NCBI GenBank assembly: GCA_040003255.1
Contig: JBDUCV010000086.1
Location: 1-8,184, forward strand
Direction: 5' to 3'
DNA length: 8,184 nt
From: JBDUCV01 sp040003255
Lineage (GTDB): Bacteria > Actinomycetota > Actinomycetes > Mycobacteriales > Jatrophihabitantaceae
Shown: positions 1-5,863 of the stretch, piece after piece
Layout of the letters: each line of letters starts with the position of its first letter
Position numbering within the stretch: the first letter of the stretch is position 1
Notes under the pieces: generated by a model
Told to the model about the DNA's origin: nothing
Databases searched by the model: none
What the model saw: only the letters and a program-made list of their open reading frames with translations
Translations under genes and position numbers: made by a program

Positions 1-1434
1 GCCGCCAGGCAGTCCGCCGGCGAAGCCGGCGGGGGTACGAGGCGCGGTCGGCCCGCGTCCCGAACGGCCCTTCTTACCCTTCTTGCCGCGGGCATTCTTC
101 GCGTTCTTGCGGCGCATTCCTGGCAGCCCCATCGCCCCACCCATCTGGGCCATCATCTTGCGGGCGTCGAAGAACCGGTCCACGAGCTGGTTGACGTCGC
201 TCACCGCGACGCCGGATCCATTCGCGATGCGCAGCCGGCGGGATCCGTTGATCAACTTCGGCGCGGCGCGCTCGGCAGGGGTCATCGACCGGATGATCGC
301 CGCGGTGCGGTCCAGATCCTTGTCCTCGACTTGGCTGAGCGCGTCCTTCATCTGCCCCATGCCCGGCATCATGCCGAGCAGGTTCGAGATCGGGCCCATC
401 CGCCGGATGGCCTGCAGCTGGTCGAGAAAGTCCTCGAGCGTGAACTCGTTGCCGGCACTGAGCTTGGCCGCGATCTGCTCGGCTTCGGCCTCGTCGAACG
501 TCTTTTGCGCCTGCTCGATCAGGGTCAACATGTCGCCCATGCCGAGGATGCGAGAGGCCATCCGGTCGGGGTGGAAGACGTCGAAGTCTTCGAGTTTCTC
601 ACCATTGGACGCGAACATGATCGGCTGGCCGGTGACGTAGCGCACGGACAGCGCCGCACCGCCGCGCGCGTCACCGTCGAGCTTGGTGAGCACGACGCCG
701 GTGAAACCGACGCCGTCCTGGAAGGCGCGCGCGGTGTTCACCGCATCCTGGCCGACCATCGCGTCGACCACGAACAGCGTCTCGTGCGGCTGTACGGCGT
801 CACGGATGGCGGCAGCCTCTGCCATCAGCCCCTCGTCGATGCCCAACCGGCCAGCGGTGTCGACGATGACCATGTCGTGCTGAGCGCGGCGGGCGAACTC
901 GAGCGAGTCACGCGCGACCTGCACGGGATCGCCAACCCCGTTTCCTGGCTGCGGTGCGTACACGGCGACGCGGGCCCGGTCGCCGACCACCTGCAACTGG
1001 GTCACCGCGTTGGGGCGTTGCAGGTCGGCTGCGACCAGCAGTGGGGTGTGTCCCTGCTCCTGCAGCCAGCGGGCGAGCTTGCCGGCCAACGTGGTCTTGC
1101 CCGAACCCTGCAGACCGGCGAGCATGATCACCGTCGGCGGAATCTTGGCGAATTGCAGCCGGCGGGTCTCGCCACCCAAGATCGCCACGAGTTCCTCGTT
1201 GACGATCTTGATGACCTGCTGCGCCGGGTTGAGCGCGCGCGACACCTCTTCGCCGCGAGACCGATCCTTCATCGCCGCGATGAACTGCCGGACGACGGGC
1301 AGCGCGACGTCGGCCTCGAGCAGGGCGATGCGTATCTCCCGGGCGGTCGCGTCGATGTCGGCCTCGGAGAGCCGCCCCTTGCCGCGCAGACCGGTAAATA
1401 CCTTGGACAGGCGATCGGACAGCGTGTCGAACAA
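1..1434 (-). CDS. ffh: Signal recognition particle GTPase Ffh (SRP54), C-terminal tail cut by window edge
   Basis: Protein part of the signal recognition particle. With 4.5S RNA it binds signal sequences on nascent chains and delivers ribosomes to FtsY at the membrane. 478 codons are present; the M. tuberculosis protein is about 525 residues, so roughly 45 are missing. The start is taken as TTG at 1434, giving (M)FDTLSDRLSK, which matches the mycobacterial N-terminus; GGAAGGG lies 9 bp upstream. An N domain of about 100 residues is followed by the G domain, with P-loop GLQGSGKTT at 107-115, DTAGR at 192-196 and TKLDGD at 250-255. The methionine-rich M domain follows, including GSRRLRIANGSG (4.5S RNA contact) and FFDARKMMAQMGG. 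A basic Gly/Lys tail (ARGKKGKKGRSGRGP) then runs into LPGG at the edge. It sits 62 bp after the last gene of the catabolic operon, so it may have its own promoter. Identification is firm; the start codon is slightly less so. Confidence 0.97.
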   Translation of the reverse strand, partial: MFDTLSDRLSKVFTGLRGKGRLSEADIDATAREIRIALLEADVALPVVRQFIAAMKDRSRGEEVSRALNPAQQVIKIVNEELVAILGGETRRLQFAKIPPTVIMLAGLQGSGKTTLAGKLARWLQEQGHTPLLVAADLQRPNAVTQLQVVGDRARVAVYAPQPGNGVGDPVQVARDSLEFARRAQHDMVIVDTAGRLGIDEGLMAEAAAIRDAVQPHETLFVVDAMVGQDAVNTARAFQDGVGFTGVVLTKLDGDARGGAALSVRYVTGQPIMFASNGEKLEDFDVFHPDRMASRILGMGDMLTLIEQAQKTFDEAEAEQIAAKLSAGNEFTLEDFLDQLQAIRRMGPISNLLGMMPGMGQMKDALSQVEDKDLDRTAAIIRSMTPAERAAPKLINGSRRLRIANGSGVAVSDVNQLVDRFFDARKMMAQMGGAMGLPGMRRKNAKNARGKKGKKGRSGRGPTAPRTPAGFAGGLPGG

Positions 1435-1443
1435 CTGAGATAA

Positions 1444-1450
1444 CCCTTCC
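1444..1450 (-). promoter_or_regulatory. Ribosome binding site of ffh
   Basis: GGAAGGG on the minus strand lies 9 bases before the TTG at 1434-1432. It supports TTG as the initiation codon, because no ATG or GTG in this frame fits the known Ffh N-terminus. Confidence 0.6.
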
Positions 1451-1467
1451 GTGAGGACGGCACCTTC

Positions 1468-1473
1468 AGACTA
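1468..1473 (-). promoter_or_regulatory. Possible -10 element for ffh
   Basis: The 62-bp gap between the second SDR stop and ffh contains TAGTCT, which fits the mycobacterial TANNNT -10 pattern. It lies 33 bases upstream of the TTG, leaving a leader of about 25 nt that includes the Shine-Dalgarno. No convincing -35 (TTGAC-like) sits 16-18 bp upstream, so this is tentative. ffh could instead be read by transcription through the upstream operon. Confidence 0.25.
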
Positions 1474-1496
1474 CGGACCTCGCGCGACTGCTGTGC

Positions 1497-2252
1497 TCAG
1501 AGCAGTCCGCGGCCGCCATCGAGGTAGAGCACCTGCCCGGTGAGGTAACCGGACTCTTCGGCCGCATAGAAGGCAACGACGTTGGCGACGTCCTCAGGCT
1601 TTCCCCCGCGACGGACCGGGATCGTAGCGGCGACGTTGTCACGCATCTGCTCGATGGTGATGCCGATGCGCTCGGCGGTGGCCTTCGTCATCGCGGTCTC
1701 GATGAACCCGGGGGCGACAGCATTCGCGGTGATGCCGAACGGGCCGAGTTCGATGGCGAGGGTCTTCGTGAAGCCCTGCAATCCGGCCTTCGCTGTCGCG
1801 TAGTTGGCCTGGCCCCGGTTGCCCAGCGCGGATGTGGACGACAGGCAGATGATCCGCCCGTACTTGGCGGCCACCATGTGCTTCTGCGCGATCTGGCTGG
1901 CCAGGAACGCCCCCCGCAGGTGGACGTCCATCACCGTCGTCCAGTCGTCGTCGCTCATCTTGAACAGCAGATTGTCGCGCAGCACACCCGCGTTGTTGAC
2001 CAGGATGTGCAGGGCGCCGAATTCGTCGACGACTCGGTCGACCGCGGCCTGAACCTGCGGGCGTTGCGACACATCGGCCCCGACACCGATCGCCCCGCGG
2101 CCGATTGCCGCGGCGGTCTCGGCGGCCGCTCCCTCGTCGAGGTCGAGCACGGCCACTCTCGCTCCCCCCGCCGCCAGTCGTGACGCAACCGCGGCGCCGA
2201 TGCCCTGCGCGCCCCCCGTGACCAGTGCGATGCGGTCCTGAACTCCAGGCAT
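1497..2252 (-). CDS. FabG-like short-chain dehydrogenase/reductase (3-oxoacyl/3-hydroxyacyl thioester type)
   Basis: A classical SDR of 251 residues that should interconvert a hydroxyl and a keto group using NAD(P)(H). The Rossmann motif TGGAQGIG is at 12-19 and Asp37 follows beta-2 (LDLDE), favouring NAD(H). NNAG is at 86-89, and Ser138, Tyr151 and Lys155 fall at the same positions as in E. coli FabG; the C-terminus LYLDGGRGLL is also FabG-like. At the usual tetrad Asn the sequence is VHLRGAF, with His111. This HLRG motif also occurs in the (3R)-hydroxyacyl-CoA dehydrogenase domain of peroxisomal multifunctional enzyme type 2, so I favour an acyl-CoA substrate over an ACP one. It is the last gene of the operon, 16 bp after the preceding SDR, with AAGGGA 10 bp before the ATG. 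A plausible role is oxidation of a 3-hydroxyacyl-CoA made by the kinase-ACAD pair. The fold is certain; the substrate is inferred. Confidence 0.9.
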   Translation of the reverse strand: MPGVQDRIALVTGGAQGIGAAVASRLAAGGARVAVLDLDEGAAAETAAAIGRGAIGVGADVSQRPQVQAAVDRVVDEFGALHILVNNAGVLRDNLLFKMSDDDWTTVMDVHLRGAFLASQIAQKHMVAAKYGRIICLSSTSALGNRGQANYATAKAGLQGFTKTLAIELGPFGITANAVAPGFIETAMTKATAERIGITIEQMRDNVAATIPVRRGGKPEDVANVVAFYAAEESGYLTGQVLYLDGGRGLL

Positions 2253-2262
2253 GTGCGGTGAT

Positions 2263-2268
2263 TCCCTT
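2263..2268 (-). promoter_or_regulatory. Ribosome binding site of the FabG-like SDR
   Basis: AAGGGA lies 10 bases before the ATG at 2252 and directly abuts the TAG stop of the upstream SDR (2269-2271). Apart from ffh, it is the clearest Shine-Dalgarno of any internal gene here, and fits a non-overlapping junction that needs its own initiation. Confidence 0.55.
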
Positions 2269-3048
2269 CTACGGTTGGCCGAGTCGCCGGCGCATACCGC
2301 GCAGCCAGCGGTCGGGGTCAGACGCCTTCTGGGCCCAGAACGTACCCACCTGCGGGTGGGGAAGGATCAGGAACCGGTTCTGCGCCAGCCCCGCCGCGAC
2401 CGCGTCGGCGACCTGCTCGGGCGCAACTACCTCACCCAACTTCGCCACCGCCCGCGCCGAGGGGTCGCCCTCGGCCAGTGGCCGTTCGAGCAGCGGGGTC
2501 GCCACGCCCATCGGGCACAGCACGCTGACGCCGATTCCGCGGCCGCCGTAGGTCAACGCCAGCCACTCGGCGAAGGCGACGGCGGCATGCTTGCTCACCG
2601 TGTAGGGCGCATCGCCTGGAGCGGTCAGCAGACCCGCCGCCGACGCGGTGTTGAGCAGGTAACCGGTCCCCCGCTCGAGCATGGCCGGCAGCACGGCCCG
2701 CGCGGCGTAAACGTGGGCCATGACGTGGATGTCGAACGCGAGCTGCCAGGTGCTGTCGGGGGCCTCGATACCCAATCCGGTCGCCAGTCCGGCGTTCGAA
2801 CAGAACAGGTCGACCCGCCCGTGATCGTTGAGTGTGCGATCGACGAGCCGGGCGATTTCAGCTTCCGACGTGACGTCGCATGCCCTGCCCACCCCACCGA
2901 CCTCGTCAGCGACGGCGCAGGCCGCCGCCTCGTCGAGGTCGGCGACGACGACCGTCGCGGCGCGATCCGCGCTGAAGCGCCGAGCCAGCGCCGCGCCGAT
3001 GCCACTGCCGCCCCCGGTGATCACCACCACCGCGTTCTCGATCCGCAT
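2269..3048 (-). CDS. Short-chain dehydrogenase/reductase, substrate unknown
   Basis: A 259-residue SDR distinct from its downstream neighbour. TGGGSGIG is at 11-18, Asp37 ends beta-2 (VVADLDE, suggesting NAD(H)), SNAG replaces NNAG at 84-87, and Ser136, Tyr149 and Lys153 form the catalytic set. His108 (FDIHVMAHV) lies where the tetrad Asn is normal. The C-terminus is longer than in FabG: after CPMGVATP at 178-185 there is a stretch with LILPHPQVGTFW at 227-238 and a basic end (LRGMRRRL). That tail resembles SDRs acting on bulky hydrophobic alcohols or ketones rather than FabG. The ATG shares one base with the TGA of the LLM gene (TGATG), so translation is probably coupled. In context it could interconvert 4-oxo- and 4-hydroxyacyl-CoA, as LvaD does for levulinyl-CoA, but nothing in the protein proves this. 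Confidence 0.9.
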   Translation of the reverse strand: MRIENAVVVITGGGSGIGAALARRFSADRAATVVVADLDEAAACAVADEVGGVGRACDVTSEAEIARLVDRTLNDHGRVDLFCSNAGLATGLGIEAPDSTWQLAFDIHVMAHVYAARAVLPAMLERGTGYLLNTASAAGLLTAPGDAPYTVSKHAAVAFAEWLALTYGGRGIGVSVLCPMGVATPLLERPLAEGDPSARAVAKLGEVVAPEQVADAVAAGLAQNRFLILPHPQVGTFWAQKASDPDRWLRGMRRRLGQP

Positions 3049-4013
3049 CAGCCGCTCAGCCTGCGCAAGATGTCGGTCGCAGCGTCCGGATCAGCCAACT
3101 CCGGCGTCGGCAGGACCAGCAGGACCGGGGTGTCCACCCCCGCGTCGGCATATGCCTGCAGCTGGGCGCGACAGGATTCGGGGGTGCCGTTCAACACGAG
3201 CGCGTCGACGACCTCGTCTGGCACCGCGTCGGCCGCACCGCGCCGGTCGCCGGCGGCCCATCGCTCGTGCATCGGAGCGAACAGCTCGCCACGTCCGAGC
3301 CAATCGTGGAACGCGGCGTACGCCGGCACCGTCAGGTAAGTCGCGATCAGTCGCCGCCCGAGGGTGTGGGCGTAGGTGACGTCATCGGTCGGGCACACGA
3401 AGATCCGGGCGACCAGCTCCGTGGACGCGTTGCCGACCGCCTCAATGCAGCGCGGGACGTCGGTCGCGGCGAGCCAGTTCAGGATGGCGCCGTCGGCCTC
3501 TGCGCCGGCCAGGTGCAGCATCTGCGGCCGCAAAGCCGCCAGAAAAATGGGCGGGGGCGTGGCGGGTGGCGATTCTAACGCGAACCTTCGCACCGCGAAG
3601 GTGTCGAACGCGCCGTCGACCCGCTCCCCGGCCAACGCCTTGCGCACGAAGCGCAGCACGTCTCGGGTGCGCCGGAACGGCTGGTCGAAATCGATGCCGT
3701 TCCAGTCCTGGACGATCGTCGCGCTCGACGCGCCGAGGCCGAGCACGAACCGGCCAGGCGCGACTGCGGCCATCGTCGCCGCGGTCATCGCGATCAGTGC
3801 CGGGCCGCGCGTGTGCACCGGCAGCACGGCGGTGCCGAGGCGCAGCGTCGGCTCCCATGTGCCGGCCAAGGCGAGCGGGGTGACGCCGTCGGTGCCGGCG
3901 ACCTCCGAGGACCACACGTCGGTGTAGCCCAGATCGGGCAGCGACCGCACCAGGTCGGCGTGCGCCGCCAGCGGCAGACCGGTCAGCGGGATGGTCAGTC
4001 CGCAGCGGGTCAT
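3048..4013 (-). CDS. LLM-class oxidoreductase, probably F420-dependent
   Basis: A luciferase-like monooxygenase superfamily TIM barrel of 321 residues. Features seen are MTRCGLTIPL at the N-terminus, DLGYTDVWSSE at 27-37, LRLGTAVLPVHTRGP at 57-71, PGRFVLGLGASSA at 86-98, PPPIFLAALRPQMLHLAGAEADGAI at 153-177, and a C-terminal NGTPESCRAQLQAYADAGVDTPVLLV. In mycobacteria, family members of this layout commonly use coenzyme F420, though FMN cannot be excluded. The start is placed at the ATG at 4013 because it overlaps the TetR stop as ATGA and begins at the barrel's first strand. The frame stays open for another 28 codons upstream, but that part is the antisense-like Arg/Pro-rich read of the TetR 3' end. 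The only visible Shine-Dalgarno is a weak GAG, so coupling to TetR is likely. The operon placement suggests action on an acyl or oxo intermediate; the substrate is unknown. Confidence 0.85.
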   Translation of the reverse strand: MTRCGLTIPLTGLPLAAHADLVRSLPDLGYTDVWSSEVAGTDGVTPLALAGTWEPTLRLGTAVLPVHTRGPALIAMTAATMAAVAPGRFVLGLGASSATIVQDWNGIDFDQPFRRTRDVLRFVRKALAGERVDGAFDTFAVRRFALESPPATPPPIFLAALRPQMLHLAGAEADGAILNWLAATDVPRCIEAVGNASTELVARIFVCPTDDVTYAHTLGRRLIATYLTVPAYAAFHDWLGRGELFAPMHERWAAGDRRGAADAVPDEVVDALVLNGTPESCRAQLQAYADAGVDTPVLLVLPTPELADPDAATDILRRLSG

Positions 4014-4621
4014 CGCGGCTCGAGCGCGGCGAGGATGAAGTCGGCCAGCTCCGTCGCGATCCGGGCCGGCCGCTTGCGGCCGTTGCGGCGGTACCACAAC
4101 GGGAGCTCGTTGATCACACCGAAGATCGTGAATGTCACCATCTCGGCCGATGCGACATCGCCGAATTCGCCCGAGCGCTGCGCCTCACGCACGAGCGCCA
4201 CAACCGCCTCGTGATAGCGCCGGCGGGCATGGCGCAGTTCGGCGATGCGCTCGTCGCCGAGCTTGTGCAACTCACGCACCGAGATCACCGCGCGCTGAGC
4301 GTTGGCCGTGGTGGTGACGACGAGGTCGGTGATGATCGCGCGCAGTTGCTTCGCGGGCGGAGCGCCCGCGGCGCGGATTCCGCGCAGGTGGGCGAGCTGT
4401 TCGGTGATCAACTCTCCGTAGACGACGTACAGCAGCTCCTCCTTGCTGGCGAAGTAGTGGTAGAAACCGCCTTTCGCGACACCGGCCCGGCCGATCACCT
4501 GCGCGACGCTCGTCGCGTCGTAGCCCTGATCGGCGAACAGCTCGATCGCGGACTGCAGCACCCGATCGCGTACGCCCGGGTCGCTCGCACTCACCGCACG
4601 CATGGCGCTCGGCGAACTCAT
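4010..4621 (-). CDS. TetR-family transcriptional regulator of the operon
   Basis: A 203-residue TetR repressor. The helix-turn-helix is at about 37-58 (TSVAQVIGRAGVAKGGFYHYF), followed by the family-typical SKEELLY. The C-terminal half is all-helical and ligand-binding. Its late motif LPLWYRR at 173-179 recalls the WYRP motif of KstR2, a mycobacterial TetR that senses CoA thioesters; this similarity is from memory and modest. The start at 4621 is chosen because ATG and the ACAD stop overlap as ATGA. Met7 (4603) is an alternative and would leave the DNA-binding domain intact. There is no good Shine-Dalgarno, so coupled translation is likely. It is the third gene of the operon it probably controls. 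The candidate operator is the 18-bp palindrome at 6896-6913 inside the operon promoter, which would make it autoregulatory. The ligand is likely an acyl-CoA of the pathway (inference). Confidence 0.9.
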   Translation of the reverse strand: MSSPSAMRAVSASDPGVRDRVLQSAIELFADQGYDATSVAQVIGRAGVAKGGFYHYFASKEELLYVVYGELITEQLAHLRGIRAAGAPPAKQLRAIITDLVVTTTANAQRAVISVRELHKLGDERIAELRHARRRYHEAVVALVREAQRSGEFGDVASAEMVTFTIFGVINELPLWYRRNGRKRPARIATELADFILAALEPR

Positions 4622-5853
4622 CGAGGGGCCGCATGGGCGTAGCGGCGCAGTTCCTCGCGGGCGATCGAACGAAGGTGAACCTCATCGGGCCCGTCGGCGA
4701 GCCGCAGGGTGCGCAGCTGCGCCCACGCCTCGGCCAGCGGGGTGTCAGCCGAAACGCCGGCTGCGCCGAAGGTCTGGATCGCCCGGTCGAGCACCTGCAA
4801 TGCGGCGCGCGGTGCCGCGACCTTGATCGCGGCGACCTCGGTGCGCGCACCTTTGGCTCCGACGGTGTCGATCAGCCATGCGGTCTTCAGCACAAGCAGC
4901 CGCGCCTGCTCGATGGCTAGCCGGGATTCGGCGATCCACTCCTGCACGACACCGTGGCCGGCGATCGGCGAGCCGAAAGTCGAGCGTGACATTGCCCGGG
5001 CGCACATCAGCTCTAGTGCGCGCTCGGCGACACCCAGGCTGCGCATGCAGTGGTGGATCCGTCCCGGGCCGAGGCGGGCCTGCGCCATCATGAATCCGCC
5101 GCCTTGTGGCCCGAGCAAGTTCGCGGCCGGCACCCGCACACCGTCGAAGTCGATCTGCCCGTGGCCGCCGTGCGGGCCGTCGTCGTAGCCGAAGACCGTC
5201 GTCGACCGGCGGACGGTGACCCCCGGCGTGTCCAGCGGAACCAGGATCATGGAGTGCCGGGCGTACCGCTCAGCGTCAGGATCGCTGACCCCCATCACGA
5301 TGGCCAGCTTGCACTCCGGTCGAAGCGCACCGGTCGCCCACCATTTGTGACCGGTGACCAGGTATTCGTCACCATCGCGCTCGATGCGGGTCGCGATGTT
5401 GGTGGCATCGGAGGAAGCGACGTCAGGCTCGGTCATCGAGAAGCACGAGCGCATCGAGCCGTCGAGCAGCGGCCGCAGCCAGATGTCGTGTTGCTCGTCC
5501 GTACCGAACATGGCGAGCAGCTCCATGTTCCCGGTGTCTGGCGCTGAGCAGTTCATCGCCTCCGGTGCCACCGCGAGCGCCCGCCCGGTCAATTCGGCGA
5601 TCGGGGCATAGTCGAGCACCGAGAGCCCTGCACCGAAGCGCTCGTCGGGTAGGAACAGGTTCCACAATCCACGCTGCCGGGCGGTCACCTTCAGGCCGGC
5701 CAGGACATTGGGAGTGCGGAAGGGCGTTCCAGCCTCGGCAAGCGCTTCGGCCTGCTCGGCGAATACCGGCTCGGCCGAATAGACCTCTTCGTCGAGGAAG
5801 CGACTGGTCTCCTCCTGCAATGCCGAAGAGCGCTCGCTGGGTGCGAAGTCCAT
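4618..5853 (-). CDS. Acyl-CoA dehydrogenase, FadE2/ACAD11-like
   Basis: A 411-residue FAD-dependent acyl-CoA dehydrogenase. The N-terminal helical domain is followed by the flavin signature SMTEPDVASSDATN at 139-152. Next come WWATGA at 171-176 and a beta domain ending DFDGVRVPAANLLG. The C-terminal four-helix domain carries GPGRIHHCMRSLG (262-274), RSTFG (290-294) and AIQTFGAAGVS (358-368). Near the end, RLADGPDEVH (384-393) places Asp387 where MCAD has its catalytic Glu376 (YEG); the ADGPDEVH form is typical of the ACAD11/FadE2 branch. The start is ATG at 5853, with AGGA 6 bp upstream overlapping the kinase stop; reading further upstream in frame gives only Arg/Pro-rich shadow sequence. It follows the kinase gene by 8 bp. 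Family knowledge says ACAD10/11 and bacterial LvaC process 4-phosphoacyl-CoAs by eliminating phosphate, which is my preferred role here. A plain fatty acyl-CoA dehydrogenase remains possible. Confidence 0.93.
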   Translation of the reverse strand: MDFAPSERSSALQEETSRFLDEEVYSAEPVFAEQAEALAEAGTPFRTPNVLAGLKVTARQRGLWNLFLPDERFGAGLSVLDYAPIAELTGRALAVAPEAMNCSAPDTGNMELLAMFGTDEQHDIWLRPLLDGSMRSCFSMTEPDVASSDATNIATRIERDGDEYLVTGHKWWATGALRPECKLAIVMGVSDPDAERYARHSMILVPLDTPGVTVRRSTTVFGYDDGPHGGHGQIDFDGVRVPAANLLGPQGGGFMMAQARLGPGRIHHCMRSLGVAERALELMCARAMSRSTFGSPIAGHGVVQEWIAESRLAIEQARLLVLKTAWLIDTVGAKGARTEVAAIKVAAPRAALQVLDRAIQTFGAAGVSADTPLAEAWAQLRTLRLADGPDEVHLRSIAREELRRYAHAAPR

Positions 5854-5859
5854 CTGGTG

Positions 5860-5863
5860 TCCT
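5860..5863 (-). promoter_or_regulatory. Ribosome binding site of the acyl-CoA dehydrogenase
   Basis: AGGA on the minus strand lies 6 bases before the ATG at 5853 and overlaps the TAG stop of the kinase gene (5862-5864). It fixes the ACAD start at 5853 rather than at codons further upstream in the same open frame. Confidence 0.5.

Noticed and set aside
331..1443. Long plus-strand open frame (370 codons) opposite ffh, and similar ones at 2251-3339 and 5565-6695
   Set aside because: They lie antisense to genes with clear family motifs, their proteins are Arg/Gly/Asp-rich with no recognisable domain, and high GC content leaves such frames open by default.
1449..1460. Small hairpin CCGT-GAGG-ACGG between the SDR and ffh as an operon terminator
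   Set aside because: The stem is only 4 bp with no T tract, too weak to support a terminator call.
2345..2360. Hairpin CCCACC-TGCG-GGTGGG as a terminator
   Set aside because: It lies inside the SDR coding sequence, has no T tract, and is explained by the codons for PHPQVG. It is a chance palindrome of GC-rich DNA.
4014..4097. LLM protein start 28 codons further upstream
   Set aside because: The extension overlaps the TetR 3' end in another frame and has no family similarity. The ATG at 4013 forms a classic ATGA junction and starts at the first barrel strand.
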